Positions 50,807 to 59,663 of a DNA stretch of 64,000 bases are shown piece by piece (the first letter of the stretch is position 1; the number at the start of each line of letters is the position of its first letter). Source of the stretch: Mumia sp. ZJ1417. GTDB lineage: Bacteria > Actinomycetota > Actinomycetes > Propionibacteriales > Nocardioidaceae. The notes below the pieces were generated by a model. That model saw only the letters and a program-made list of their open reading frames with translations. It did no database searches and had not been told where the DNA came from. The translations under genes and the position numbers were made by a program. The stretch covers positions 186,001 to 250,000 of the forward strand of contig NZ_CP059901.1 in assembly GCF_014127285.1 (NCBI RefSeq), given 5' to 3'.

Positions 50807-53800
50807 TCAGAGCAGCCCGTCGACGAGCGTCGTCGGGGAGCCGAACCGGTGGTCGGTGACGGCGATCGCCTGCTCGTGCACGAACGTGAGCAGCTCGACA
50901 CGTCCCGCCTCGACGACCGGCTGCGCGTACAGCGCGATCTCGGGGCGGCCGGCGCTGGCGGCGGCGAACGCGATCCGGTCACCGCCGATGAGGCGTACGC
51001 GCCCGGACGGCAGCCCGGCGAGGGCGTCACGCCAGGTCGCCGCGTCCTCGACGACCGCGGTCAGCCCGACGCCGCCGAGCGCGGTGGCGACCCGCTCGGG
51101 CAGCGGCTCGACGGTCGAGATCCGCACCGGGGCGCCGGCCCGCAGCGCGGCGCCGACGACGCGGAGCAGCTCGGTCACCGAGCCGGACTCGAGCCGGATC
51201 CACGCCGGGACGGGGAGGTGACGCAGCACGTTGCGCTCGATCTCCAGCCCGGTGACGTCCTTGGCGACGCCGAGATCGGACGCCCAGACCGCAGCGTCGG
51301 AGCCGAACGCGCGGGTGAGGAGCGCGAGCGCGTCGTCGTCGAGCACGGAGCGGGCGAGGTCGAGGAGCTGCTGCGGTGCGCCGTCGATCGGGGCGGTCAC
51401 CGTCGCCGGTGCGCTCGCCCAGTCGCTCAGGCCGACGAGATAGCTCGGCCCGCCCGCCTTCGTCCCGGCGCCGACCGCGCTCTTCTTCCAGCCGCCGAAC
51501 GGCTGACGACGCACGATCGCGCCGGTGATCCCGCGGTTGACGTACAGGTTGCCCGCCTGGACGGTCGCGAGCCACTGCGCGAGCTCGTCCCGGTCGAACG
51601 AGTGCAGGCCCGCGGTGAGGCCGTAGTCGACCTCGTTCTGGATCGCGATCGCCTCGTCGAGAGTGTCGGCGGAGATCAGCCCGAGGACGGGGCCGAAGTA
51701 CTCCGTGAGGTGGTACTCCGAGCCGCGCTTGACGCCGGTCTTCACGCCGGGCGACCACAGGCGGCCGCTGCCATCGGGGCTGTCAGCGTCGAGGGGGCGC
51801 GGCTCCACGAGCCACTCCTCACCCGGAGCGAGCACGGTCAGCGCACGCTGGAGCTTGCCGCGGGCCGGCTCGATGAGCGGGCCCATCTGCGTCGTCGGGT
51901 CGTACGGGTAGCCGACCTTGAGCGACGACACCGCGTCGACGAGCTGCTCGCGGAACCGGCGCGACGTGGCGACCGAGCCGACGAGGATCGCCAGCGACGC
52001 GGCCGAGCACTTCTGGCCCGCGTGCCCGAAGGCGGAGTGCACGAGGTCCTTCACCGCGAGGTCGAGGTCGGCGTGGGGCGTGACGACCAGGGCGTTCTTG
52101 CCGCTGGTCTCGGCCAGGAGCGGCAGGTCGGGACGGAACGAGCGGAAGAGCTCCGCGGTCTCGAAGGCGCCGGTGAGGATCAGGCGGTCGACGGCCGGGT
52201 GCGACACGAGGCGCTGCCCGAGGTCGCCCTCGTCGACGTGGACGAGGCACAGCGCGTCGCGCGGAACTCCGGCGTCCCACAATGCCTGGACCATCATCGA
52301 CCCGCTGCGCCGCGCCTGGGTGGCGGGCTTGACGACGGCCGACGACCCGGCGGCGAGTGCGGCAAGGGTGGAGCCGGTCGGGATCGCGACCGGGAAGTTC
52401 CACGGCGGGGTCACGAGGGTGACCCGTACGGGGCGGGCGACCGCACCGTCGACGCGGTCGAGGTCCTCGGCGAGCCCGGCGTAGTACGCAGCGAAGTCGA
52501 TCGCCTCCGACACCTCCGGATCGCCCTGGTCGAGGGTCTTGCCGCACTCCGACGCCATCACCTCGAGCAGGTCGGCGCGACGGCGCTCCAGCTCGACGGC
52601 GGCCTGACGCAGCACGGCCGCGCGCTCGGCCCCCGTACGGTCGCTCCAGCCGCTGGCCGCGGCGCCCTCGACGAGCGCGTCGAGCGTCCCGGCGTCGGTG
52701 ACGGTGTGCGCGGCGACGAGGTCGTCGCCGAGCCGCGAGGTCGCGATCCGCTGCGTGATCGCGCGCCCCCACGCGCGGTTTCCGGGCAGGGACGGGTCGG
52801 TGTCGGGGCTGTTGGCGAACTCCGCCGAAGGCGTGTCGGCGACGGGCAGCCGGCGATCCTGGACGCGGTGCGGCGGCGGGACCGTGTCGTCGAGCGCCTC
52901 GAGCGAGGCCACGAAACGTGCGCGCTCGCGTGCGAAGAGCCCGGCGTCGTCGTGGAGGTCGAACACGGCGGACATGAAGTTGTCCTGGCTCGCCCCCTCC
53001 TCGAGCCTGCGGACGAGGTAGGCGATCGCGACGTCGAACTCCTGCGGGTGCACGACGGGCGTGTAGAGAAGGAGTCCGCCGACGGTCTCCTTCACGGCGG
53101 CCGCCTGGCCCTCCGCCATGCCGAGGAGCATCTCGAACTCGAGCCCGTCCTGGACCCCGCGCCGCCCGGCCAGGACCCAGGCGTACGCGACGTCGAAGAG
53201 GTTGTGCCCGGCCACGCCGAGGCGTACGTTCGCGAGCCGCTCGGGCGTCATCGCCCAGCGCAGGACGCGCTTGTAGTTCGTGTCCGACTCCTGCTTCGTC
53301 GACCACGTCGCGAGCGGCCAGTCGTGAAGCGCTGCCTCGACCCGCTCCATCGGCAGGTTGGCGCCCTTCACGACACGCACCTTGATCGCGGCACCGCCCC
53401 GAGCGCGGCGCGCAGCCGCCCACTCCTGCAGGTGCTGCATCGCCGACAGCGCGTCGGGCAGGTAGGCCTGCAGCACGATGCCGGCCTCGAGGTTCTTGAG
53501 CTCGGGCCGGTCGAGCAGACGGGTGAAGACCGCGATCGTGAGATCGAGGTCGCGGTACTCCTCCATGTCGAGGTTGATGAACTTCGACGTCGGCGCGTCA
53601 GCGGCGAGCCGGAACAGCGGAAGCAGGCTCCGCTCGATGTGCGCGACGGCCTCGTCGAAGGCCCACGGTGAGTGCGGGGGCACGGTCGCCGACACCTTGA
53701 TCGACACGTAGTCGACGTCCGGGCGCGAGAGGAGGCGGCGCGTCCCGGCCAGGCGACGGTCGGCCTCCTTCTCCCCAAGGACGGCCTCGCCCAGCAGGTT

Positions 53801-54256
53801 GATGTTGAGCCGTACGTCGCGCGAGCGCAGGTGCGTGATCGCCTTGTCGAGGCGGCTCTCGGTGGCGTCGACGAGCAGGTGGCCGACCATGTGGCGCAGC
53901 GCGCGTCGGACGATCGGGATCACCAGGCCGGGGGCGAACGCCGAGACGGCTGCACCGAGACGTACGCCGGTGCGCAGGTGCCAGGGCAGGAAGCGCGGCG
54001 TGCGCCGGGCGAGCTCGCGGAAGCTCTGCGCGGCGACCCCGGTGTCCTCGGGCCGGATGACGCGATCGACGAAACCGACCGTGAAGTCGAGGCCCGCGGG
54101 GTCCTTGAGGACGGCGGCGAGCTGGCGCGCAGCCGGGTCCACCGGCTTGGTCGCCGCGGCGTCGAGCCACTGTCGTACGAGGGTCTCGACCTCGTGGACG
54201 AGCGCATCGTCGGGGTCGTGACCGAGGTCGTGCGGGCCGCGGGCCAGCGTCGTCAT
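50807..54256 (-). CDS. putA: Bifunctional proline dehydrogenase / glutamate semialdehyde dehydrogenase PutA
   Basis: 1149 residues. The N-terminal half is the FAD-binding TIM barrel: KVSATVPPHSPWAFDEAV, FINLDMEEYRDLDLTIAVF, VLQAYLPDAL, KVRVVKGANLPME and GVAGHNLFDVAYAW. The C-terminal half is the NAD-linked aldehyde dehydrogenase, with PPWNFPVAIPTGSTLAALAA and GQKCSAAS (C750). Together they turn proline into glutamate, with P5C channelled between sites. A short trifunctional-style DNA-binding domain is absent, so regulation comes from elsewhere: the LysR-type gene at 54365 is divergent, 108 bases away. The ATG at 54254-54256 is preceded by GGGGGC. Confidence 0.95.
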   Translation of the reverse strand: MTTLARGPHDLGHDPDDALVHEVETLVRQWLDAAATKPVDPAARQLAAVLKDPAGLDFTVGFVDRVIRPEDTGVAAQSFRELARRTPRFLPWHLRTGVRLGAAVSAFAPGLVIPIVRRALRHMVGHLLVDATESRLDKAITHLRSRDVRLNINLLGEAVLGEKEADRRLAGTRRLLSRPDVDYVSIKVSATVPPHSPWAFDEAVAHIERSLLPLFRLAADAPTSKFINLDMEEYRDLDLTIAVFTRLLDRPELKNLEAGIVLQAYLPDALSAMQHLQEWAAARRARGGAAIKVRVVKGANLPMERVEAALHDWPLATWSTKQESDTNYKRVLRWAMTPERLANVRLGVAGHNLFDVAYAWVLAGRRGVQDGLEFEMLLGMAEGQAAAVKETVGGLLLYTPVVHPQEFDVAIAYLVRRLEEGASQDNFMSAVFDLHDDAGLFARERARFVASLEALDDTVPPPHRVQDRRLPVADTPSAEFANSPDTDPSLPGNRAWGRAITQRIATSRLGDDLVAAHTVTDAGTLDALVEGAAASGWSDRTGAERAAVLRQAAVELERRRADLLEVMASECGKTLDQGDPEVSEAIDFAAYYAGLAEDLDRVDGAVARPVRVTLVTPPWNFPVAIPTGSTLAALAAGSSAVVKPATQARRSGSMMVQALWDAGVPRDALCLVHVDEGDLGQRLVSHPAVDRLILTGAFETAELFRSFRPDLPLLAETSGKNALVVTPHADLDLAVKDLVHSAFGHAGQKCSAASLAILVGSVATSRRFREQLVDAVSSLKVGYPYDPTTQMGPLIEPARGKLQRALTVLAPGEEWLVEPRPLDADSPDGSGRLWSPGVKTGVKRGSEYHLTEYFGPVLGLISADTLDEAIAIQNEVDYGLTAGLHSFDRDELAQWLATVQAGNLYVNRGITGAIVRRQPFGGWKKSAVGAGTKAGGPSYLVGLSDWASAPATVTAPIDGAPQQLLDLARSVLDDDALALLTRAFGSDAAVWASDLGVAKDVTGLEIERNVLRHLPVPAWIRLESGSVTELLRVVGAALRAGAPVRISTVEPLPERVATALGGVGLTAVVEDAATWRDALAGLPSGRVRLIGGDRIAFAAASAGRPEIALYAQPVVEAGRVELLTFVHEQAIAVTDHRFGSPTTLVDGLL

Positions 54257-54364
54257 GGTGCCCCCGAGAAGGAAAGGAGTAGGGATGACGTCAGTATCAG
54301 CGCGAGATATCGTAAGGTAAAGCGACGTTTTCTGAACAATATGGCTTAGGAGAACTGAACGATC

Positions 54365-55288
54365 GTGCTCGAGGTACGACGGCTCCGCCTGCTGCGCGAG
54401 CTCAGCCTGCGCGGCACGCTGGCCGAGGTCGCCGAGGCCCTGCACCAGAGCCCGTCCTCGGTCTCGCAGCAGCTCTCCCAGCTCGAGCGCGAGGTCGGGG
54501 TCCCACTGCTGCGCAAGGCCGGGCGCCGTGTGCAGCTGACGCCGGCCGCCGAGCTGCTCGTCGGTCACACCGACGCGATCCTCCAGCGTCTCGAGCAGGC
54601 CGAGTCTGAGGTCAGTGCGCTTGGCGCCGAGGCCGCCGGCACGTTGCGGGTTGCCGTCTTCCAGTCGGCCGCGCTGGCGTTCATGCCCCAGCTTCTCGCC
54701 GACCTCGCCGCACACCACCCGCAGCTGCGCGTGACGATGTCGCAGCGCGAGCCCGAGGAGGCCCTGTACGAGACGTGGGTGCGCGAGTTCGATCTGGTGA
54801 TCGCCGAGCAGTACCCAGGGCACGCCGCGCCGTGGCACCCCGAGCTCGACCGTGACCCGCTGACGACCGACGCGCTCCGACTGGCCGTGCCGCCGACCGG
54901 TGAGCCGTGGTCGGCGATCGGGAGCATCGACGACGCGGCCGAGGTTCCGTGGGTGATGGAGCCACAGGGCGCGGCGTCACGGCACTGGGCCCTGCAGATG
55001 TGCCGTACGGCCGGGTTTGAGCCCGATGTGCGGTACGAGACGGCCGATCTCCAGGCGCACGTCGCCCTGGTCGAGACCGGCAACGCGGTCGCGCTGCTGC
55101 CGGGCCTGATGGGCGTACGGAGGAGCCCCGAGGTGCGCATGGTGGACCTGCCCGGCGCGCCGCGGCGTACGGTGTTCACCGCGACCCGCGCCTCGCTCGC
55201 GGACACCCCGGCCGTCGAGGCGTGCCGCGCGTCGCTGCACGGCATCATGCGCACCCTGGCGGCCGAGCCGCCCGCCGCGAGCACGTAG
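54365..55288 (+). CDS. LysR-family regulator, probably of putA
   Basis: 307 residues from the GTG at 54365. N-terminal LysR helix-turn-helix: LRLLRELSLRGTLAEVAEAL, then HQSPSSVSQQLSQLEREVGV and RKAGRRVQLTPAAELLV. The effector-binding part starts at about 95 (LRVAVFQSAALAFMPQLLAD). It is divergent from putA; the 108-base spacer is AT-richer (GAGATATCGTAAGGTAAAGC) and holds the ribosome site AGGAGA for this gene. Control of putA by proline or a product is the likely job. The upstream shared region would hold the LysR boxes; no single T-N11-A site stands out. Confidence 0.87.
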   Translation: MLEVRRLRLLRELSLRGTLAEVAEALHQSPSSVSQQLSQLEREVGVPLLRKAGRRVQLTPAAELLVGHTDAILQRLEQAESEVSALGAEAAGTLRVAVFQSAALAFMPQLLADLAAHHPQLRVTMSQREPEEALYETWVREFDLVIAEQYPGHAAPWHPELDRDPLTTDALRLAVPPTGEPWSAIGSIDDAAEVPWVMEPQGAASRHWALQMCRTAGFEPDVRYETADLQAHVALVETGNAVALLPGLMGVRRSPEVRMVDLPGAPRRTVFTATRASLADTPAVEACRASLHGIMRTLAAEPPAAST

Positions 55289-55317
55289 CCCGCGACGAGC
55301 CGACGGTCCGCGTCGAG

Positions 55318-56097
55318 CTACCAGGTGAGCAGGATCGGCCAGTGGTCGGAGTTCTTCGCACTGGTGCCGGGAACGAAGTCGCCGTCAGGATCGGGTTTGG
55401 CTCGGCGCCAGTCGAGTCGGTCCACCGTGGGACCGGGCACTCCAGGTGCGACCAACGCCCAGTCGAGCTCGCTTCCACTGTTGTGGGTCTGTCGGAACGG
55501 ACGGGCGCGCACGAAGTTCTGGAACGCGGTGGCGTTCAGAGCGAGGGTGAACGCGGCCAGGTCCACCGGGTTGCTGGCATTGACGTTGAGGTCACCGACG
55601 ACGGCAGAGATGTCGTACGGGCCTGCGGGGCCCACGTGGTGCCCGTCCGCCGTGAGACCGACAGCGATCTCGGTCAGGGCGGCAGTAGGAACGGCCGCGC
55701 TGAAGGCGCCGAGCTGTGCGGGCAGGTGGACGAACGCGACGTGCTCGACGGCGCCGCCGCCGTGACGTGTGAGCATGAGCGACGGCCGGGACTGGCCGAC
55801 GCCGCGCCCCACCAGCGTCTGGGTGAACAGGCCGTGCTGCGGCTGGACGGCCGCCAGCCGCAGCGACGTGTCCTTGAGGTAGTTGCCTCCGGTGCCCAGC
55901 GGTGACAGGGGGACGACCTCCCAGTTCCAGCCCTGCACCGCGTACCCCAGCTGTCCGCCCGTATACCCCTCGCTCAGCTCGCACAGGACGATCGCCTCGG
56001 GGGTGGGGTTGCGGTGGATGAGGTCGGCGAGGCCATCCTCCAGCCATCCGCCCTCATCGAGGCCCGAGCGCTGGACGTTCCAGAAGATGACCCTCAC
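55318..56097 (-). CDS. Endonuclease/exonuclease/phosphatase (EEP) fold hydrolase
   Basis: 259 residues from the GTG at 56095-56097, which overlaps the stop of the preceding gene. The EEP catalytic set is complete: IFWNVQ (N7), LCELSEG (E40), VAFVHLPA, VVGDLNVN with Asp and Asn, and KNSDHWPILL with the terminal Asp-His pair. EEP enzymes include DNases, sphingomyelinases, phosphatases and the CdtB toxin subunit. No signal peptide or lipid-phosphatase extension is visible, so substrate and location are open. It is coupled to the unknown gene at 56094-57101. Confidence 0.82.
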   Translation of the reverse strand: MRVIFWNVQRSGLDEGGWLEDGLADLIHRNPTPEAIVLCELSEGYTGGQLGYAVQGWNWEVVPLSPLGTGGNYLKDTSLRLAAVQPQHGLFTQTLVGRGVGQSRPSLMLTRHGGGAVEHVAFVHLPAQLGAFSAAVPTAALTEIAVGLTADGHHVGPAGPYDISAVVGDLNVNASNPVDLAAFTLALNATAFQNFVRARPFRQTHNSGSELDWALVAPGVPGPTVDRLDWRRAKPDPDGDFVPGTSAKNSDHWPILLTW

Positions 56098-57101
56098 AGC
56101 GTGGTGAGGGCGACGTCGGCGTGCGGCGGGAACAAGCGCATGACGGTCGCCGGCTGACCGGCTTCCATGACGGCAGGCGGCCGCTCGGTGGAGACGACGG
56201 TGAAGCGGTCGACCAGCTGCCACTCGAGGATCGTCACCGGTTCCGTGCCCTTGTTCTCGACCGACTGGTTCACCACGGTCGTCTCCGTCGACGTGATCGT
56301 CGTGGTCTGGCTGGTCGACGACGAGCTCGACAGCGAGGCGGAGACCGAGGCCGACAGTGATCCCCAGCCCCACGAGGCCGACGCTGAGACGGACGTGTTG
56401 AAGCTCGACTGCACCTGCTCCTGACTCGTCGTGGAGTCGAGGCGGCCGACCGTACGGAGGAAGCTGAGCGAGCGCTTCTCCTGCGGTGCGAGCGAGCAGG
56501 TGACCCCGCCGAGCTGCCAGTACTGCTCGTGGACGACGACGTACTTCGGTGACTGGCCCATGCTGATCGAGGTCGCGTCAGGTGCGAAGTTGACCAGGAT
56601 CGGCGAGGGCGAGCGCTGCAGCGTGACGGCGCTGAAATCGTCCGGTGGCGCGTCGATGTTGGAGGGCATCCGCTGCAGGCTGGTCGCGCCGATCGGGATG
56701 ACCATCGGGTCGGGCGTGTTGTCGGTGGGGATCTTGTAGACGCCGACGAGGCCGCCGGTGGTCGCCGACGTGACGACGATCCAGGAGCCTGGTGAGATCG
56801 TCTGCCACACGTTCTGCCCGGACTTCAGGACGTACGGGTCGACGTCGGAGTCGTAGTCGATCCTGAGGTCTCTCACGTTGTTCAGCTGGAACCCGGCGAC
56901 GTACGTCGGGCTCGGCGCCTTCGCCCACGGCGTGACGAACGAGACGTGGACCGGCAAGGAGCCGCCCTGGATCTGCAGGTTCATCGTCTTCTTGCCCGGC
57001 ACCAGATCGGGTGTCGGGAGCGGACGGCCCTGGCTCACGGACGTGGTCGCCTGGCGGTCGAGCGGCAGGACGGACGGTGACAGCTTGGGTGTGGTCGGCA
57101 T
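56094..57101 (-). CDS. Unknown protein with a Ser/Thr-rich amphipathic stretch, possible pore-forming fold
   Basis: 335 residues with no signal peptide and no family that I recognise. Most of it is strand-rich. Residues about 235-280 (NTSVSASASWGWGSLSASVS, then ASLSSSSSTSQTTTITSTET) alternate small polar and hydrophobic residues over some 45 positions, the composition of the membrane-inserting beta-hairpin of aerolysin-like pore-forming proteins. The last 50 residues (TILEWQLVDRFTVVSTERPP) resemble the strand-rich end of such proteins. The match is by pattern only; an adhesin or a phage tail-like protein would look similar. The gene runs straight into the EEP gene (GTGA overlap), so the two are made together. 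ATG at 57099-57101. Confidence 0.5.
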   Translation of the reverse strand: MPTTPKLSPSVLPLDRQATTSVSQGRPLPTPDLVPGKKTMNLQIQGGSLPVHVSFVTPWAKAPSPTYVAGFQLNNVRDLRIDYDSDVDPYVLKSGQNVWQTISPGSWIVVTSATTGGLVGVYKIPTDNTPDPMVIPIGATSLQRMPSNIDAPPDDFSAVTLQRSPSPILVNFAPDATSISMGQSPKYVVVHEQYWQLGGVTCSLAPQEKRSLSFLRTVGRLDSTTSQEQVQSSFNTSVSASASWGWGSLSASVSASLSSSSSTSQTTTITSTETTVVNQSVENKGTEPVTILEWQLVDRFTVVSTERPPAVMEAGQPATVMRLFPPHADVALTTL

Positions 57102-57217
57102 GTGGTTCCCCCTGAACGGAGGCGTCCCCCTGACGCCTCGGTGGGAGTCAGTCTGTGGTGAAATCCGGACACGCGCCCAGAAGTTTCATCACGTGGTGCT
57201 TTTTCGACAGGGCTGCC

Positions 57218-57556
57218 TCAGCCGCCGTCGCGCCGCAGTGCGGCGAGCATGCCTTCGGTGTCCTGCCAGATGTCGGCGAGGATCCGGCGACCGGCCGCGA
57301 GCAGGTCGTCGACGTCAGACGTGCTCAGCGCGTACAGGACCGTGGAGCCCTGACGTGACGACGTCACGAGGCCCGCGCGGCGCAGGACGGCGAGCTGCTG
57401 AGAGAGGTTGGACGCCTCGATCTCGAGCTCGTTGAGCAGGTCGCGGACGGGGGTCGGCCCGGCCTGGAGGATCTCGAGAACGCGGATGCGGGCGGGGTGT
57501 CCGAGTGTGCGGAACAGCTCAGCCTTCGCTTGGTAAAGCGGTACGTTGCTCGTCAT
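57218..57556 (-). CDS. ArsR-family regulator
   Basis: 112 residues from the ATG at 57554-57556, which GAGAGG precedes at a short distance. The winged helix runs AELFRTLGHPARIRVLEILQ, then AGPTPVRDLLNELEIEASNL and SQQLAVLRRAGLVTSSRQGS. There is no CxC or DxCxxC metal site, so it is of the metal-free type. It is divergent from the second PEPCK gene and lies upstream of the gene pair at 55318-57101 on the same strand, with a gap of 116 bases; it may control either. The inverted repeat at 57618-57631 lies between ArsR and PEPCK. Confidence 0.85.
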   Translation of the reverse strand: MTSNVPLYQAKAELFRTLGHPARIRVLEILQAGPTPVRDLLNELEIEASNLSQQLAVLRRAGLVTSSRQGSTVLYALSTSDVDDLLAAGRRILADIWQDTEGMLAALRRDGG

Positions 57557-57617
57557 CGCCTCTCGTCCGCTCAGGCGTCGAATGGTGCTCGGGGCAACAA
57601 ACGTAGGGGTTATTGCA

Positions 57618-57631
57618 GAGTTCTTCAACTC
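57618..57631. promoter_or_regulatory. Inverted repeat GAGTT-CTTC-AACTC
   Basis: Perfect 5-bp arms around four bases in the 121-base spacer between the divergent ArsR and PEPCK genes. Candidate ArsR operator; the surrounding spacer is AT-richer than the genes. Confidence 0.4.
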
Positions 57632-57677
57632 ATGTACCCTTCATCGCACCTTGCCGATCCGAAAGGACCCGAGACCG

Positions 57678-59519
57678 ATGGCAGATCCCGACAAGGCCAT
57701 GGATGAAGCCGGCCTGACCAACCCCCGCGTGCGCGAGTACGTACGCCACTGGGCTGAGCTCACCGGCGCCGACCGTGTCGAGGTCGTCAGTGCCGCAGAC
57801 GATGCGCGCCTGATCGACGAGGCCCTGGCGGCCGGCGAGCTGCAGCCCGCGGGCGAGGGACGCTACTACTCCCGCAGCTACCACAAGGACACGGCGCGCT
57901 CAGAGGAGCGCACGATCGTGGCGACGAACGACCCCAAGGACAAGGGCGTCTACAACAACTGGCGGCCGGCCTCCGAGATGCGGCCGCTGCTCGAGAGCAA
58001 GATGCGCGACGCGCTGGTGGGCAAGACGATGTACGTCGTCCCCTACCTGATGGCACCTCCGGGCAACGCGCTCGCACCCTGGGCCGCGGGTGTCGAGCTC
58101 ACCGACACCCGGACCGTCGTGCTCCACATGATCCGCATGGCGCGCGTCGGCGTCGAGTTCGTCAACGATCTCGAAGACCCCGACAGCTTTGTCCGCGCCG
58201 TCCACGTCACCGGCGACCTGGAGTCCCTCGGGCACGGCACGCCGGACGACCAGCGCTACTTCGTCACCGTCGCCGACGAGCGGACCATCCTCCACTTCGG
58301 CTCCTCGTACGGAGGCAACGCGCTCCTCGGCAAGATCGCCCACGGTCTGCGCCAGGGCGCGTACGACGGGTGGGACTCGCGCAAGTACCTCGCCGAGCAG
58401 TACATGCTCATCGGCATCCACGACAAGGAGACCGGCGAGACCTACCACGTCTGCGGCGGCTTCCCGAGCGCCTCGGGCAAGACCAACCTCGCGATGATGC
58501 TGCCGCCCGACGCGCTCGGCGACCGCTATCACGTGTCGTTCTACGGCGACGACATCGCGTGGCTGTGGGTCGACGAGGCGACCGGCAAGCTCTACGGGAT
58601 GAACCCGGAGTACGGCGTCTTCGGTGTCGCGAAGGACACCAACGAGACGACCAACCCGACTGCGCTGCACTCCATCGATGAGGGCACAGGCGCGATCTTC
58701 ACCAACGTCGCGTACAACCCGCAGACCCAAGAGGTCTGGTGGGAGGGCCGCACCCCCGCTCCGCCGGCCGACGTCACTGGGTGGCTCGACTGGAAGGGCA
58801 ACCCGATCGCCGACCGGACGCCCGAGCAGGCCGGTGAGCCGTGGGCGCACCCGAACAGCCGCTTCACGACGACGCTGGACAACGTCCCCAACATCGCGCC
58901 GGACTACAACGCCGCTGCAGGTGTGCCGATCGACGCGATCATCTTCGGTGGCCGTACGCGCGACCGCGAGCCGCTGATCCGGGCGATCGACGACCTCGCC
59001 GAGGGCGTGTACGACGGGCTGACGCTGGGCGCCGAGGCGACGTTCGCCGCCGAGGGCGTGGACGGGCAGCTGCGCTACGACCCGATGTCCAACCGCCCGT
59101 TCATGGCGTACGGCGAGGGCGACTACGCGCGGCACTACCTCGACGTGGTCGGTGCGGCGAAGGAGCTGCCGATCTTCGCTCACGTCAACTGGTTCCAGCG
59201 TGACCCGGAGGACGGTCACTTCCTGTGGCCCGGATACCGCGACAACCTGCGCCCGCTGCTGTGGCTGATCCAGCTCAAGAAGGGTGAGGTCACCGGCCGC
59301 AAGACGCCGGTTGGCATCATCCCGACCAAGGAGGAGCTGCAGCTCGACGGCGTCGACATCACCCCGGAGGATCTCGACACGATCCTCTCGATCGACATCG
59401 AGCGCTGGCGCCAGGAGATCGGCTTCCGCGAGGAGCACCTCGCGCAGTTCGAGCGGATGCCCGAGGAGATCTGGGAGGCGCACCGCCGCGTCGCCGCCGC
59501 CCTCGACGCCGAGGCCTGA
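57678..59519 (+). CDS. Divergent PEP carboxykinase paralogue with Ser in place of the P-loop Cys
   Basis: 613 residues from the ATG at 57678 (GAAAGGAC upstream), the same length as the canonical copy at 34710. The overall GTP-PEPCK pattern is kept ([47 protein letters not shown]), but several conserved nucleotide-site residues differ: the P-loop is FPSASGKTN with S266 where C277 stands in the other copy; GLLGKKC becomes GKIA; and the guanine-binding loop WPGFGEN becomes WPGYRDN. Catalysis of a PEP/oxaloacetate reaction is likely, but nucleotide use and regulation may differ. It is divergent from an ArsR gene. Four copies of the interspersed repeat follow its stop. Confidence 0.87.
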   Translation: MADPDKAMDEAGLTNPRVREYVRHWAELTGADRVEVVSAADDARLIDEALAAGELQPAGEGRYYSRSYHKDTARSEERTIVATNDPKDKGVYNNWRPASEMRPLLESKMRDALVGKTMYVVPYLMAPPGNALAPWAAGVELTDTRTVVLHMIRMARVGVEFVNDLEDPDSFVRAVHVTGDLESLGHGTPDDQRYFVTVADERTILHFGSSYGGNALLGKIAHGLRQGAYDGWDSRKYLAEQYMLIGIHDKETGETYHVCGGFPSASGKTNLAMMLPPDALGDRYHVSFYGDDIAWLWVDEATGKLYGMNPEYGVFGVAKDTNETTNPTALHSIDEGTGAIFTNVAYNPQTQEVWWEGRTPAPPADVTGWLDWKGNPIADRTPEQAGEPWAHPNSRFTTTLDNVPNIAPDYNAAAGVPIDAIIFGGRTRDREPLIRAIDDLAEGVYDGLTLGAEATFAAEGVDGQLRYDPMSNRPFMAYGEGDYARHYLDVVGAAKELPIFAHVNWFQRDPEDGHFLWPGYRDNLRPLLWLIQLKKGEVTGRKTPVGIIPTKEELQLDGVDITPEDLDTILSIDIERWRQEIGFREEHLAQFERMPEEIWEAHRRVAAALDAEA

Positions 59520-59528
59520 GCCCCCCCG

Positions 59529-59652
59529 CTGGTTGAGGCCGGCCCCGTTGGTTGAGCCTGTCGAAACCTGGGTTTCGACAGGCTCAACCACCTACCCGGG
59601 GTGGTTTCGACAGGCTCAACCGTCTACCCGGTGGGTTTCGACAGGCTCAACC
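59529..59652. repeat. Cluster of four 19-bp interspersed repeats plus a partial copy
   Basis: GGTTGAGCCTGTCGAAACC at 59550-59568 and its complement at 59571-59589 form a near-perfect 40-base hairpin with a 2-base loop. Two more copies in the second orientation lie at 59603-59621 and 59634-59652; a partial unit lies at about 59529. Spacers are 2, 13 and 12 bases. The hairpin may end transcripts of both PEPCK and the convergent amidase gene. Confidence 0.92.
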
Positions 59653-59663
59653 AGCGCTCCGGC

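Noticed and set aside
50093-53671. A 1192-codon plus-strand frame opposite putA and the rhodanese gene.
   Set aside because: Both strands cannot be real here; PutA and rhodanese motifs are complete on the minus strand.
59550-59652. Regularly spaced short repeats resembling a tiny CRISPR array.
   Set aside because: Repeats are only 19 bp, change orientation, and spacers are 2-13 bases; no cas genes nearby. It is an interspersed repeat cluster.
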